DNA of 64,000 nucleotides from Paenibacillus spongiae (GCF_024734895.1 NZ_CP091430.1:4792501-4856500), one strand, 5' to 3'. Counted from the stretch's first letter, positions 37,906 to 47,649 are shown. Translations and numbers: made by a program. Notes: generated by a model from the letters alone, not told the origin.

Positions 37906-40376
37906 GAAACGGCAGCTCCTTCTTCTACATGAGATATCGATAATTGTTGTTGTTCCCTAATCCATTGCGCGAATGATTCAGATTCCGCGAATAGAATGCG
38001 TTCCGCTTCTGCCGCCCTCATTCCGCTGCGGTATGAAGCGGAATGAGTCAGCTCTCGCTTCTGAGGCGATGCGGCTAGGCTGAGCGAGCCCCCGTCTGTC
38101 GTCGTAAACTCCAGCTCGGCGAATACGTTCAGCATGAACGCGATCTTATTTGCCGGCCAGCCCATCATCGTGGCCAGACGTTCGTCGCTGCCCTGCATCG
38201 CCAATGGGCTTACGCGACGAAGTGTCTGGTACAATTGCGCAAATTGCTCTCGGCCGGGAAAATCCGCAGTCAATGTCGGTTCCGCTGAACGCAAGCTGTC
38301 CTTGGCTGCACCGGAAGCGCCCGGCTTTTGCATCGAAGGCCAAGAAGCCTGATTATATACGGCATATACTCTTTCAAGCGCATGGCACCGTCGAATAATG
38401 GCGCTAAGCTTGTCGGCAGAAGGAGGCCTCCCCAGCAGCAGCAGGGACTCCCATTCCCATCCTTCAGCCGAATCGAATTCTTCGTAAGTACGGACTGTCA
38501 TCCCGGACGGTACCGAGGATTCGTGACGCAGGGCATCGCGCCAAGCCACATGCGGTACAACGATGACTGCCTTGTGGAAGGAGTCCTCCGAGAGCAGCTT
38601 ATGCAAGCTTTGCAAGGATGAAGCATCGCCGCGGCGGTCGACAAGCTGAACATGCTCCACTTGAATGTCCTGAATCATAAACTGCGCTTTACGCTGACCG
38701 TTCCATTCATTTAATGACAGCTCGCCGACGAGCTGTATCTCCGTTCCATCGCTTATCCGGCTTAAGATCGGACCATATCCGAAGCCGATCGCATCGAGGA
38801 GCTTCCCTTGCGCGCTCAGCGACAGCTTCAGGTGTTTGCCTTCCTTGCCCATCACGCGGCGGTCCGCAACGACCGTATCGCGAAGCAGCAGCTTCGGCGC
38901 CGGATTGCCGGCACCGAACGGCTCTAGAAGCGATAGCTGCTCAATGATTTTCAGAGAGGCGTCGTCGATTCCGCAAGCCAGGTCGACGGTCGTCTTCGGC
39001 AGCCAATCCTCCGGCTTCAGCCATTCATCCGCCAGCTGTCCAAGACGCTGCTCGAATGCTTCAAGATTTTCTCTTCGGAGGCTCATGCCTGCCGCAGCCT
39101 GATGCCCCCCGTAGTGATCCAGCAGCTCGTGGCATTCGGTTAGCGCCGCATGCAGATCATAGCCCTCAATCGAGCGGGCGGAGCCTTTGCACATCCCCGT
39201 CTCGGCATCTATTCCGAGAACGAGCGTAGGCTTGTACAGCTTCTCAATAAACTTGGAGGCTACAATACCTACAACCCCTGCATTCCAGCCTTCGCCGGCC
39301 AAGACGACGACCGAAGGCTCCGGAAGCCCCATGCGGGCAGCGGTTTCGCACTTCCCCATCCATATGGTTTCGGCTTCCTTCACGATGTTGTCCACAACCT
39401 GCTGCCGCTCCCGATTCAATGTATCGAGCGCGATAGCCGAAGCCATCGCCTCTTCCTCATGAATGGACGTCAGCAGCCGGATCGCGCCATCCGCATGATC
39501 GAGCCGCCCCGCTGCATTTATCCGGGGGGCCATGCCGAATGCAATGTTCGTAGACGTAATGGCCGGCAGATCGATCCCGGCTACCTCCGCCAGCGCACGG
39601 AAGCCGTATTTGTCCGATTGCCTAAGCTGCTGCAGGCCAAGCCGAACGAGAATCCGGTTCTCATCCTGAAGAGGCATCAAGTCGGCAATCGTTCCAAGAG
39701 CGACGATGTCCGTCCATTCGACTGGAGGCTCGCCAAGAATCGCCTGCGCCAGCTTGAATGCAACACCGACGCCTGCCAGCCCTTTGAACGGGTAAGGGCA
39801 ATCATGCTGCTTCGGATTAATAAGCGCAAGCGCCTCCGGCAGAACGGCGGGCGGCTCATGGTGATCGGTGACGATGACATCAATGCCGACAGACCGTGCG
39901 TAAGCGATTTGAGATACGGCGCTAATACCGGTATCCACCGTGACAATGAGCTTTACGTCCGCTTCGGAGGCGAGATCGATCGCCTTCTCATTCAATCCAT
40001 AACCCTCCAGAGTACGATGGGGGATATAATAATCGAAATCCATCTCCAGCCTTCGGAAGAGGCAAATCATCAATGTCGTCGAAGAAACGCCATCGGCATC
40101 GTAATCGCCATAGATGCGAACCCGCTGCCCTTGTTCCTTTGCTTGTAAAATCCGTTCGACGGCTTCCTTCATGCCTTTCAGTTGAAACGGATTATGTAAG
40201 CGATCAATACGGCCATACAAGAAGGCTTCTGCATCGGCGGTCTGATTGAATCCCCGCTGGACAAGCAGCTTTGCCACCAGAAGCGGCAGCTTCAGCCTCT
40301 TGGCTAATACCGCTGCCTGCTGCTCCCCTTCCGGGTCGAGCGAAGCTATGATCCATTGTGTTTTGGCATGAATCAA
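37902..40376 (-). CDS. recJ: single-stranded-DNA-specific exonuclease RecJ
   Basis: 824 residues. A 5'-3' ssDNA exonuclease. DHH motifs: [10 protein letters not shown] (~residue 80), VTDHHEPP (~residue 157), DHB. DHHA1 motif [10 protein letters not shown] (~residue 420). The OB fold (~470-570) and a long C-terminal extension (~residues 570-824) typical of Firmicutes follow. TTG 40376 is chosen because GGGGG precedes it by 8 nt; the frame is open to 40409. Confidence 0.95.
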   Translation of the reverse strand: MIHAKTQWIIASLDPEGEQQAAVLAKRLKLPLLVAKLLVQRGFNQTADAEAFLYGRIDRLHNPFQLKGMKEAVERILQAKEQGQRVRIYGDYDADGVSSTTLMICLFRRLEMDFDYYIPHRTLEGYGLNEKAIDLASEADVKLIVTVDTGISAVSQIAYARSVGIDVIVTDHHEPPAVLPEALALINPKQHDCPYPFKGLAGVGVAFKLAQAILGEPPVEWTDIVALGTIADLMPLQDENRILVRLGLQQLRQSDKYGFRALAEVAGIDLPAITSTNIAFGMAPRINAAGRLDHADGAIRLLTSIHEEEAMASAIALDTLNRERQQVVDNIVKEAETIWMGKCETAARMGLPEPSVVVLAGEGWNAGVVGIVASKFIEKLYKPTLVLGIDAETGMCKGSARSIEGYDLHAALTECHELLDHYGGHQAAAGMSLRRENLEAFEQRLGQLADEWLKPEDWLPKTTVDLACGIDDASLKIIEQLSLLEPFGAGNPAPKLLLRDTVVADRRVMGKEGKHLKLSLSAQGKLLDAIGFGYGPILSRISDGTEIQLVGELSLNEWNGQRKAQFMIQDIQVEHVQLVDRRGDASSLQSLHKLLSEDSFHKAVIVVPHVAWRDALRHESSVPSGMTVRTYEEFDSAEGWEWESLLLLGRPPSADKLSAIIRRCHALERVYAVYNQASWPSMQKPGASGAAKDSLRSAEPTLTADFPGREQFAQLYQTLRRVSPLAMQGSDERLATMMGWPANKIAFMLNVFAELEFTTTDGGSLSLAASPQKRELTHSASYRSGMRAAEAERILFAESESFAQWIREQQQLSISHVEEGAAVS

Positions 40377-40500
40377 ACGGCATCCCCCTTTCTCAAGAAG
40401 ACACGGCAAACGCCGTCAATGACGGCGAACCGAGTTTCTTCCCTCAGCAATATTAGCAAAAAATCACGGAAACCTGTCGGTTCCTTATATTTTCACAAAA

Positions 40501-40541
40501 CAAATGCCGCGCGCTGCTATTGCAGCAGCGTCGGCATTTGC
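40501..40541 (-). terminator. terminator overlapping the end of the CDF gene
   Basis: Nested stems: CAAATGCCG/CGGCATTTG (40532-40540 with 40501-40509) around CGCTGCT/AGCAGCG (40524-40530 with 40512-40518), then GTTTTGTG. The CDF stop codon lies inside the hairpin. Confidence 0.85.
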
Positions 40542-41425
40542 TCCTGATTCGGATCGTGATTCGATTTATACGGATATCCCGGATCGTACGGCTCCACATA
40601 CACGGTGACGTCCGTGACATGACCGAACCGCCTCATAAGAAAATATTTCACCCGTTTGGCTATTTCATTGCCTTCTAATACCGTAATCCGCGGATTAACG
40701 CTTATCACGACATCGGCAACGACATAATGGCCATGCTCCCTGGCACGCAGTTCTTCAACGGTTACCACGCCTTCGATCCGTTGAACGGCTGCTTTGAACT
40801 CATTAATATCTTGGGGCTCTTCCTCAAAGTATCTGCTCTTGAGAACCGATGCCGAAGCAATCCGATATCCGTTCGTGAAGATGATGACGACGATGATCAA
40901 CGATGCTGCAGGGTCGAAGTAATAGAGTACCGGCAGTCCAAGCGGGCTGCCAAGCGCCGCGGCCCCTGTACCGACGAACGCTGCCAAGGAGGCGTATAAA
41001 TCGGACCGGCGCTCTTTCACAGGAAAGATAAGTTCTTTTACTAGAAAAGCGATGATAACTGTGGTGACTGCGGGCCAGCCCGGTCCTTCTTCCACTCCGT
41101 CCGCAATCGATTTGATTGCCGAAATCCCGATTTCCAGTCCAATAATCATAAGCAGGATCGAGGCAATAACACCCGATGTGCCCTCCGTTCTTCCGCGCGC
41201 GGCCGGAACCGGCGCATCCATCGCACCGAATTGACGACATCGGCGAAGACTCGTCAACGACACGAACGAGGACGCCGCATCGGAGGCTGACCGGCAGGCG
41301 TCGGCCAGGAGAGCCTTGCTCCCCATCAAGCCGACGCCGCCTTTTATCGCCGCGATCCCGACATTGCCCAGAAGACCCATCCATGCGGCCGCTTCCGCTT
41401 TCGCATACCGATCATTCGCAGACAT
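40517..41425 (-). CDS. cation diffusion facilitator-like protein with degenerate metal site
   Basis: 302 residues, CDF fold with about five to six helices and a C-terminal cytoplasmic metallochaperone-like domain (EGVVTVEELRAREHGHYVVADVV). Two usual ligand histidines are missing. In the TM2 segment LADACRSASD, Arg45 replaces the His of ADxxHxxxD. In the TM5 segment ERRSD, Glu138 stands where His is normal. The HPYGHG-type loop reads APVPAARGRTEG with no His. About 15 residues that normally separate KE (TM4) from the TM5 ligand site are absent. Export of Zn, Mn or Fe in the normal way is therefore doubtful. It stands between recJ and secF with its own terminator. Confidence 0.78.
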   Translation of the reverse strand: MSANDRYAKAEAAAWMGLLGNVGIAAIKGGVGLMGSKALLADACRSASDAASSFVSLTSLRRCRQFGAMDAPVPAARGRTEGTSGVIASILLMIIGLEIGISAIKSIADGVEEGPGWPAVTTVIIAFLVKELIFPVKERRSDLYASLAAFVGTGAAALGSPLGLPVLYYFDPAASLIIVVIIFTNGYRIASASVLKSRYFEEEPQDINEFKAAVQRIEGVVTVEELRAREHGHYVVADVVISVNPRITVLEGNEIAKRVKYFLMRRFGHVTDVTVYVEPYDPGYPYKSNHDPNQEQMPTLLQ

Positions 41426-41511
41426 TCAGAAATCCTCCTTCAAGTTTTCCGCCTGACCACCCTATGAGTGTAAACCGTAGGGAACCCGCTCTGCAGCCTC
41501 TAGCTTCAGTC

Positions 41512-42429
41512 TTATGCGGATGCTTGGGTTTTAGCCGCCTTCGGCTTCGGATCACCTTTGAACTGATACCACAGCGGGCTGGCAATGCAGATCGACGAAT
41601 ATGCACCGCTTGTCAGACCGATGATTTTGGCAAGGGCAAACAGCTTAATGGACTCACTGCCGAATATGAACAAAGAGATTGCAACGACGAGTACGGCCAA
41701 TACCGTATAAATATTACGTGCCATCGTCTGCCAAATACTATTATTGACCATGTCGGCCAGCTGCTCTTTGTTCTTAATCTTGCTGAAGCGCAGATTTTCA
41801 CGGATCCGGTCAAAAATAACGATTTTATCGTTGATCGAGTATCCGATCGTGGTCAATACCGCTGCGATGAACGGCAGATCCACCTGAAGCTGGAAGATCG
41901 AGAAAATCGCGACGACAACGAACGCATCGTATAGAATGGCTATATTCGCAGCAAGCGCAAACCGCCACTCGAAGCGAATCGTGACATAAAGCATAATAGC
42001 GGCGCTCGCGATAATGACGGCGTAGATCGTCTTGGCTCCCATCTCACGCGCCATATCAGGGGAAACGATGTTTACTTCCGCATCGACCTGATCCCCGAAT
42101 TTAGCTTTGAACGCATCCTGAATCTTTCTGATTTCGTCTTGATTGAGCACTTCGTCGAACCGTGCGGTTACCCGCTCGTTCCCTGCACCGCCAATGGTTG
42201 GCGTCATATCTTCATAGCCCGCTTGCTTCAGCACGTCAATGGCTTCCGCTTGCGTAATTGGCTTGCCGATCGCCAAATCCATATTGGTACCGGCTTTGAA
42301 ATCCACGCCATAATTTAAATTGAAGATGAACAGGGACAATATACCGATTAGCGTCAATGCAATCGAGAATGCATAAAACTTCTTCCGGTGTTTAACAAAA
42401 TCGAAATGTACCTTTGCATTAAAGTGCAC
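41512..42429 (-). CDS. secF: protein translocase subunit SecF
   Basis: 305 residues with six helices: one N-terminal (~residues 18-38), then a large extracytoplasmic domain, then five helices from ~130. Conserved FNLNYGVDFKAGT near the start, and TIGYSINDKIVIFDRIREN (~residue 215). Starts inside the end of secD (11-nt overlap). With SecD it uses the proton gradient to help Sec secretion. The genes are separate, whereas Bacillus has a SecDF fusion. Confidence 0.96.
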   Translation of the reverse strand: MHFNAKVHFDFVKHRKKFYAFSIALTLIGILSLFIFNLNYGVDFKAGTNMDLAIGKPITQAEAIDVLKQAGYEDMTPTIGGAGNERVTARFDEVLNQDEIRKIQDAFKAKFGDQVDAEVNIVSPDMAREMGAKTIYAVIIASAAIMLYVTIRFEWRFALAANIAILYDAFVVVAIFSIFQLQVDLPFIAAVLTTIGYSINDKIVIFDRIRENLRFSKIKNKEQLADMVNNSIWQTMARNIYTVLAVLVVAISLFIFGSESIKLFALAKIIGLTSGAYSSICIASPLWYQFKGDPKPKAAKTQASA

Positions 42430-43651
42430 GGATTTCGTCCTCCTTCACGCCGTAATAGCTAGGTTTGGTGAACAGCTTGCTCTGGATGAGCAAATAAATG
42501 AGGAGGCGCGACAGGAAGACGTTCGTCAGAATACTGACCAGAATACTGAAAATCATCGTCAGCGCAAATCCGCGAATAGCTCCGTTCCCGATATAGTAAA
42601 GAACGATGCTGGAAATAATGTTCGTAATGTTCGCATCCATAATGGTACGGAACGAGTTCTTCGAGCCCGTCTTGAGTGACGAGAGCAAACTCTTGCCGCT
42701 GCGTATTTCTTCCTTGATCCGTTCGTACATGATGATATTGGCGTCGACCGCCATACCGATCCCGAGCACGAATGCGGCAATACCCGGCAGCGTCAACGTC
42801 GCATTCATCAGGTTAAATACGACAACGAGCAGCCATGTATAGGAGATGACCGTAATCGCGGCCACGACACCCGGAATGCGGAACAGAATAATGAGAAAGA
42901 CCAGAATGATGATCGTCCCGATCACTCCCGCTTCCACGGTTTTTTTGAGGGACTCCTGTCCCAGCGTGGCGCCTACGCTTTGCGTATACTTCTCCGTCAG
43001 CTTAAGCGGAAGGGCTCCCATATTGATCGTATCTGCGAGCTTGGTCGCTTCTTCCATCGTGTATTCGCCGCTAATCTGCGCGCTGCCGCCGCTGATCGGA
43101 TAATTGACCGACGGGTTGGAGAGCATTTCCTCATCCAAATAAATACCGAGTGTTTGACCTGTCAGCCGTGTTGTTACATCTTCAAATTTCTTCGCATCCT
43201 TCAGCTTGATGGTAACCATCGGCTTGCCCAGCTGGTCAAATTCCACTTTGGCTCCATTCTGCGTGAAATCGTTGCCCTGAAGCTCGATTTTGCCGTCTGG
43301 ACCACGGAACGTCAGATTAATCGGTTTCTTGAGCATCGCCCGCACTTCATCCTCGTTGGTCACGCCAGCGAGCTTAATGCGGATGCGATTGCTCCCTTCT
43401 GTCGTAATTTCCGGCTCGGCGATGCCGAACTTGTCAGCCCGGGCTTCAAGGCTCTTGGCCGTTTCCTTCAGCGAGGCCGGCGTTACCTTCTCGCCGCCTT
43501 CAATCGGCTGCGCTTCGTACAATACCTCGAAGCCGCCCTTCAGATCCAATCCTAAGCGGATGTCCTTCACAAGTGAAGGGCTTGTCCATGCGATGGCACC
43601 GAACATGATGACTACGATCGCAAGGAAGGCTATTATTCTCTTCCCGTTCAT
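42419..43651 (-). CDS. secD: protein translocase subunit SecD
   Basis: 410 residues. One N-terminal helix, P1 periplasmic-type domain (RLGLDLKGGFEVLYEA, ~residues 30-46; GGSAQISGEYTMEEATKLA), then five helices with GIGMAVDANIIMYERIKEE (~residue 295). Its own near-consensus promoter lies upstream. Shares the proton-driven function with SecF. Confidence 0.96.
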   Translation of the reverse strand: MNGKRIIAFLAIVVIMFGAIAWTSPSLVKDIRLGLDLKGGFEVLYEAQPIEGGEKVTPASLKETAKSLEARADKFGIAEPEITTEGSNRIRIKLAGVTNEDEVRAMLKKPINLTFRGPDGKIELQGNDFTQNGAKVEFDQLGKPMVTIKLKDAKKFEDVTTRLTGQTLGIYLDEEMLSNPSVNYPISGGSAQISGEYTMEEATKLADTINMGALPLKLTEKYTQSVGATLGQESLKKTVEAGVIGTIIILVFLIILFRIPGVVAAITVISYTWLLVVVFNLMNATLTLPGIAAFVLGIGMAVDANIIMYERIKEEIRSGKSLLSSLKTGSKNSFRTIMDANITNIISSIVLYYIGNGAIRGFALTMIFSILVSILTNVFLSRLLIYLLIQSKLFTKPSYYGVKEDEIRAL

Positions 43652-43692
43652 AACGCGCTTTATCCCCCTTATGATCTGATCTCAATATTGCT

Positions 43693-43721
43693 ATTATACT
43701 TGGGTACAAAATTCGAGTCAA
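43693..43721 (-). promoter_or_regulatory. promoter of secDF
   Basis: TTGACT (43716-43721), 17-nt spacer, TATAAT (43693-43698) on the minus strand. The -35 box is formed by the end of the T run of the comN terminator. Confidence 0.8.
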
Positions 43722-43752
43722 AAAAAAGAGCCCATTGGTCAAAAATGGGTTC
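43718..43752 (-). terminator. terminator of comN
   Basis: Stem CCCATT/AATGGG (43744-43749 with 43731-43736), followed by CTC and T8 on the minus strand; the hairpin overlaps the last codons of comN. Confidence 0.85.
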
Positions 43753-43978
43753 CCCGATACGCGCTTATCGTCATGAAATTCATAAACTTCATCACTTTGA
43801 GCGATAAAATATCGTTTACCACCTCATGCATGGCAGGTACGCCTGTTTTTGCATACTTCTCGCTGACACATTCCCAAACTTCCTTCGCGGTTACATGCTC
43901 GTAACCGACCAGCTTGAATTCCTCCACTTTGCTCTCGCACAGTGTTTCGATGGTTTGGAGCCATTCTTCTTCCGTCAT
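43739..43978 (-). CDS. comN: post-transcriptional regulator ComN
   Basis: 79 residues. In Bacillus subtilis ComN controls comE mRNA through its 5' UTR. The family core (SKVEEFKLVGYEHVTAKEVWECV and VVNDILSLKVMKFMNFMT) is present. ATG 43978 is preferred over 43984 for spacing to GGGGG. Position between spoVB and secDF is as in Bacillus (yrzD). Confidence 0.85.
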   Translation of the reverse strand: MTEEEWLQTIETLCESKVEEFKLVGYEHVTAKEVWECVSEKYAKTGVPAMHEVVNDILSLKVMKFMNFMTISAYRGTHF

Positions 43979-44184
43979 CGTCATTCCCCCTTCATGAAAC
44001 CCTCTGCCCGTTAACCATTCGTTACAACAGGCAGCGATTCCTGCCGAAGACGCAATAAATTAACGTTTTCCCAGCATGTAACAGACATGGAACCGGACAT
44101 GCCGTGCATATGCTTGAGCATGGACTTGTCTATCAATAGCTTCTTTTATCCTTATTCTGAATTAAAAAAGAGAGGGAACCCGCC

Positions 44185-45789
44185 TTGACGAAGCAATCGT
44201 TTATTAAGGGAGCGCTTATTCTGCTTGCGGCCGGCGTCGTTAACCGGATCCTCGGCTTCGTGCCGCGCATCGCATTGCCCCGCATCATCGGAGCGGAGGG
44301 CGTCGGACTTTATCAGCTTGGCTACCCTTTCCTGATTGTCCTCTTAACGCTCATTACAGGCGGAATTCCGCTTGCCGTCGCCAAGTGGATCGCGGAAGCC
44401 GAAACGAATGGCGATCAGAAACGGGTCAAGCATATCTTCCGGGCCGCCATGGGGTTTACCGTTACGATTTCCGTGATCTTCACTGCGTTATTTCTATGGC
44501 TGGGTCCTTGGATAACCAGAACGCTGATGACCGATCCCAGGGTATATCAGACCTTCTTAAGCATGAGTCCCATGCTTATCATTGTCGGCATCTCGTCCGT
44601 CTACCGCGGATACTTTCAAGGTAAACAGAACATGGTGCCGACGGCCGTATCGCAAACGGTGGAAACCCTCTTTCGAATCGCTTTTCAGCTATTGCTCGCT
44701 GTATGGCTGCTGCCGTACGGACTGGCCTGGGCTGCCGCGGGCGCTATGCTTGGCGTCGTTGCCGGAGAGATAGCCGGACTCGCTATTCTTCTATGGCAGT
44801 ACAAGCGGAGTAAGCGGCATGAAACCGGTTCGGCCGGAATTCCCGTTGAACAAACGCCCCCCGCTATCGCAACTAAGCAAGCAGGCAAGAAACAACCAGA
44901 ACGGCAGCCGGTCCTCCGCCGTCTTATCGGTTTGTCCGTTCCCGTTACAGCAAGCAAGATGATCGGTTCCATCTCCTACCTGCTGGAATCCATATTGACA
45001 GCGCGCGCGCTTGCCGCCGCCGGAGTTGCAACGGGGCTCGCAACGGCTCAATACGGCTCCCTGCAGGGCATGATCATCCCGATCCTGCTGCTGCCAACCG
45101 CCCTTACCTATTCGCTGGCCGTTTCTCTGGTGCCATCTTTATCGGAGGCTGCTGCGCAAGGCAACCGGGCTTTAATTCATAAGAGGCTGCACCAATCGAT
45201 GCGGCTGGCCCTTGTTACCGGTGCACCATTCGTCGTCGTGATGACCCTATTCGCTGAGCCCATCTGCCGCATCCTGTATAATCACGCCGATATTGCGCCA
45301 ATGCTATTGTGGATGGCCCCCATCGGAATCTTTATCTATTTGCAGGCGCCGCTGCAGGCATCACTGCAAGCGCTCAACAAGCCGGGAACGGCACTTTTCA
45401 ACACGTTTATCGGAGCCGTGGTCAAGCTGCTCCTTATTATTAGGCTGGCAGCGGAGCCGGAGCTCGGAATCTATGGAGCACTTATCGCGATTAATGTCAA
45501 CATCGTGCTGGTCACCGTCCTGCATGGGATCAGCGTCTACCGCTTTGTCGGCTTCCGGATGCAAGCACTCGATTTTATTAAAGTCGGGGCTGCCATGGTA
45601 ATTATGGGTGCGGCCGCACTATGGGTGATGAACCGTTATGCTTTGCCTGCACTTTGGCTTAATCTGGCGATCGCATGCTTGGCCGGCATTATCGTCTACC
45701 TCTTGCTCATGATCATGCTCGGCATCATAAACCGTTACGATCTTGCCCGTATTCCGTTCATCGGACGTTGGTTCGGCAAAACCGTTTAA
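44185..45789 (+). CDS. spoVB: stage V sporulation protein B (polysaccharide flippase)
   Basis: 534 residues, TTG start behind GAGAGGG. Fourteen hydrophobic helices of the MVF/MATE-like flippase fold: N-terminal FIKGALILLAAGVVNRILGF, then RIIGAEGVGLYQLGYP. A basic, proline-rich cytoplasmic loop (~residues 215-250) splits the two halves. SpoVB is thought to flip lipid-linked precursors for the spore cortex. It is collinear with the genes downstream but divergent from comN. Confidence 0.92.
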   Translation: MTKQSFIKGALILLAAGVVNRILGFVPRIALPRIIGAEGVGLYQLGYPFLIVLLTLITGGIPLAVAKWIAEAETNGDQKRVKHIFRAAMGFTVTISVIFTALFLWLGPWITRTLMTDPRVYQTFLSMSPMLIIVGISSVYRGYFQGKQNMVPTAVSQTVETLFRIAFQLLLAVWLLPYGLAWAAAGAMLGVVAGEIAGLAILLWQYKRSKRHETGSAGIPVEQTPPAIATKQAGKKQPERQPVLRRLIGLSVPVTASKMIGSISYLLESILTARALAAAGVATGLATAQYGSLQGMIIPILLLPTALTYSLAVSLVPSLSEAAAQGNRALIHKRLHQSMRLALVTGAPFVVVMTLFAEPICRILYNHADIAPMLLWMAPIGIFIYLQAPLQASLQALNKPGTALFNTFIGAVVKLLLIIRLAAEPELGIYGALIAINVNIVLVTVLHGISVYRFVGFRMQALDFIKVGAAMVIMGAAALWVMNRYALPALWLNLAIACLAGIIVYLLLMIMLGIINRYDLARIPFIGRWFGKTV

Positions 45790-45801
45790 TCAACAAGAAG
45801 A

Positions 45802-45841
45802 CCGCGGACTACACCCTCGCTCGTGCCAAGGTTACATCCGC
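45802..45841. repeat. inverted repeat between spoVB and the DUF421 gene
   Basis: ACCGCGGA and TCCGCGGT arms flank ~24 nt. No T run on either side; it overlaps the last codons of the DUF421 gene and may weakly end both converging transcripts. Confidence 0.4.
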
Positions 45842-46584
45842 GGTACTTGCTGCTTATTGATATACAGTTTTCCACGCTGATCCACCGTACAAAGAAACAC
45901 CTGCTTCAAATCCGAAACACCGTTTTCTTTCAAATGATTATTCAGCCAGAACCGGTCTTTCCCGAGCGATACTAAATTGTCGTTCATTAGCTTGCCATCC
46001 ATAATGAGCGGTACAGGCAGCGTCTCAAAGCGGTAATTCTTCGGGAACTTCAGCTGCCCGCTGCTGCCGACTGAAGAGATTTGCCCGGACTGTCCGTCGT
46101 TTCCCGGTTCGGAATCGTCCTGCCGGCAGTTCCCGTCCTTCTTCTCGATGACCGAGAGCTTGCCCGTTGTCTCCAGTATGGCGAATTCGACTTCCGATAC
46201 GGATGCCACTTTATTCTCGCGAAGCTGCTGCATGAGATCGTCCAAATTATAACGCTGCTTGCGCATCGCCTCGCGGCTAATTGCGCCCCTGTCGATCAGA
46301 ACCGTCGGTTTCCCGTCGAACAGATGCCTCAAGGTGCGGCTTCGCAGAGCGATCAAGGCCAGCCCAACCTGTACGATCAGAAGAACGACCATTGGGATTA
46401 CACCGCTAACGAAAGGCCGATCGGTATCTTCAATGACGATGACCGCAATCTCCGCCACCATAACGGAAATAACGAGGTCGAATACCGACAGCTTTCCAAC
46501 CTCCCTTTTTCCCATTAATCGAATAACCAGGAACACGATGACATAAATCGAAAGCGTTCGGATAACGTGATCCCACAGATCCAA
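45832..46584 (-). CDS. DUF421 family membrane protein (YetF-like)
   Basis: About 250 residues. Three N-terminal helices (LSIYVIVFLVIRLMGKREV and following), then a cytoplasmic DUF421 domain with KPTVLIDRGAISREAM and a second copy-like segment (LPVPLIMDGKLMNDNL). A 25-residue Ser/Gly/Gln/Asp-rich insert splits the two parts (~residues 155-180). TTG 46584 is chosen because AAAGGAG lies 9 nt before it; the codons back to ATG 46620 lack a site. Related proteins include spore- and membrane-associated YetF. Function unknown. Confidence 0.85.
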   Translation of the reverse strand: MDLWDHVIRTLSIYVIVFLVIRLMGKREVGKLSVFDLVISVMVAEIAVIVIEDTDRPFVSGVIPMVVLLIVQVGLALIALRSRTLRHLFDGKPTVLIDRGAISREAMRKQRYNLDDLMQQLRENKVASVSEVEFAILETTGKLSVIEKKDGNCRQDDSEPGNDGQSGQISSVGSSGQLKFPKNYRFETLPVPLIMDGKLMNDNLVSLGKDRFWLNNHLKENGVSDLKQVFLCTVDQRGKLYINKQQVPRM

Positions 46585-46904
46585 GCGGAACCGCTCCTTT
46601 CGTTTTATTGTCCCAGGCATAATTGCCGGCTATCCACACTGCTTTGCTTTTGCCTTGTCTGACGTACAGCTATTGTCACCGGAGACCATCATCGTCATAC
46701 AGATCCGGCATTTCGAATATATGGCAGCAAATCCATCCGGCGGTGATCATTTTCAGATACCAGAGGCTATTAAATGTGGACGATGCTCACTTTGCGAGAA
46801 TAAGACATCGTCATATCTAACTCCTTGTACTAATAATGCTTGCTTGACCATATGGTGTACTAATCATGACTACGGACGAGTTGACGGGTTAACCAAACGA
46901 ATAT
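46585..46904. other. intergenic region before the tandem repeats
   Basis: No convincing gene: weak ORFs here lack ribosome-binding sites and family-like composition. It contains a near-duplicate 13-mer, TGTACTAAT(A/C)ATG, at about 46827 and 46857, possible promoter or operator material of the next gene. Confidence 0.5.
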
Positions 46905-47116
46905 GAGGCTTAGCTTCACAAAACTTATGCTTATGCTTCCGAAGTAGTTTTGTTACGAAGGATATCAGTGAGGCTTATGCTTCACAAAACTTATGCTTAT
47001 GCTTCCGAAGTAGTTTTGTTACGAAGGATATCAGTGAGGCTTATGCTTCACAAAACTTATGCTTATGCTAGTTTTGTTACGAAGGATATCAGTGAGGCTT
47101 ATGCTTCACAAAACTT
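46905..47116. repeat. tandem palindromic repeat array, ~66-bp unit, 3.3 copies
   Basis: Four direct copies: 46905-46969 (65 bp, one T missing), 46970-47035 (66 bp, full), 47036-47093 (58 bp, lacks 8 bp from the hairpin centre), 47094-47116 (first 23 bp only). Each full unit contains an inverted repeat (ACAAAACT ... AGTTTTGT) with CTTC/GAAG flanks and an inner CTTCCGAAG. The array ends immediately before AAGGAGG, the ribosome-binding site of the next gene. Confidence 0.95.
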
Positions 47117-47132
47117 TAAGGAGGAACAAAAA

Positions 47133-47531
47133 ATGAAAACGATGAATTCATTGAAAACACCGCCCAAGGTGCATGTCGCTTCCCCGATGCTCGCCGGCAT
47201 TATGTATGCAGCCATTTGGCTTGCGCTCGGTGCGCTCATCTTGTCTGCCCTGCTCCGGTGGGGGAACATGCAGGAGCATCAGCTGCCGACTTACAGCTTG
47301 ATCGTACATGCGCTTGCTGCATTCGCCGGCGGCTTCGTGGCTGGCAAACGCTCTAGTAAGCGGGGCTGGTATTATGGAGGATTTCTTGGCATCGCCTATG
47401 GACTTCTCATCCTGCTTATCGGCTTCCTCGCCTCCAACGCCGGGATAAACGTAAGAACGCTTACGATGCTGGCTGAAACTGCCGCATGTGGCACCTTCGG
47501 CGGAATGATTGGCGTTAATATGAAACGATAA
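47133..47531 (+). CDS. TIGR04086 family membrane protein (YrzE-like)
   Basis: 132 residues with four hydrophobic helices (~residues 19-40, 52-70, 78-98, 105-125) and a basic loop KRSSKRGWYYGGFLG typical of the family. AAGGAGG lies ~9 nt before ATG 47133. The frame is open upstream to 46950, but those codons only translate the repeat array. Position near yajC/tgt matches Bacillus yrzE. Function unknown. Confidence 0.88.
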   Translation: MKTMNSLKTPPKVHVASPMLAGIMYAAIWLALGALILSALLRWGNMQEHQLPTYSLIVHALAAFAGGFVAGKRSSKRGWYYGGFLGIAYGLLILLIGFLASNAGINVRTLTMLAETAACGTFGGMIGVNMKR

Positions 47532-47554
47532 TATCAAACGATTCTAGGTTACCG

Positions 47555-47583
47555 TTGGTCGATTATGAACTCCCCATTATAAT
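47555..47583 (+). promoter_or_regulatory. promoter of the PAP2 gene
   Basis: TTGGTC (47555-47560), 17-nt spacer, TATAAT (47578-47583), 67 nt before ATG 47650. Confidence 0.7.
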
Positions 47584-47649
47584 GTGCTATACTAGATCGA
47601 GTACATTGACGACCGGTTCTGCTACTTTTTTTGGGGGGAAAGACACACC

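Noticed and set aside
46655..46906. 83-codon plus-strand ORF with several cysteines
   Set aside because: It starts at TTG without a ribosome-binding site, and its composition and end in the repeat array look random.
46905..47116. CRISPR array
   Set aside because: The repeats are contiguous without unique spacers, units are 58-66 bp, and no cas gene lies nearby.
46950..47132. N-terminal extension of the YrzE-like protein through the repeats
   Set aside because: The extension only translates the tandem repeat (repeating RRISVRLMLHKTYAYAS), and AAGGAGG directly precedes ATG 47133.
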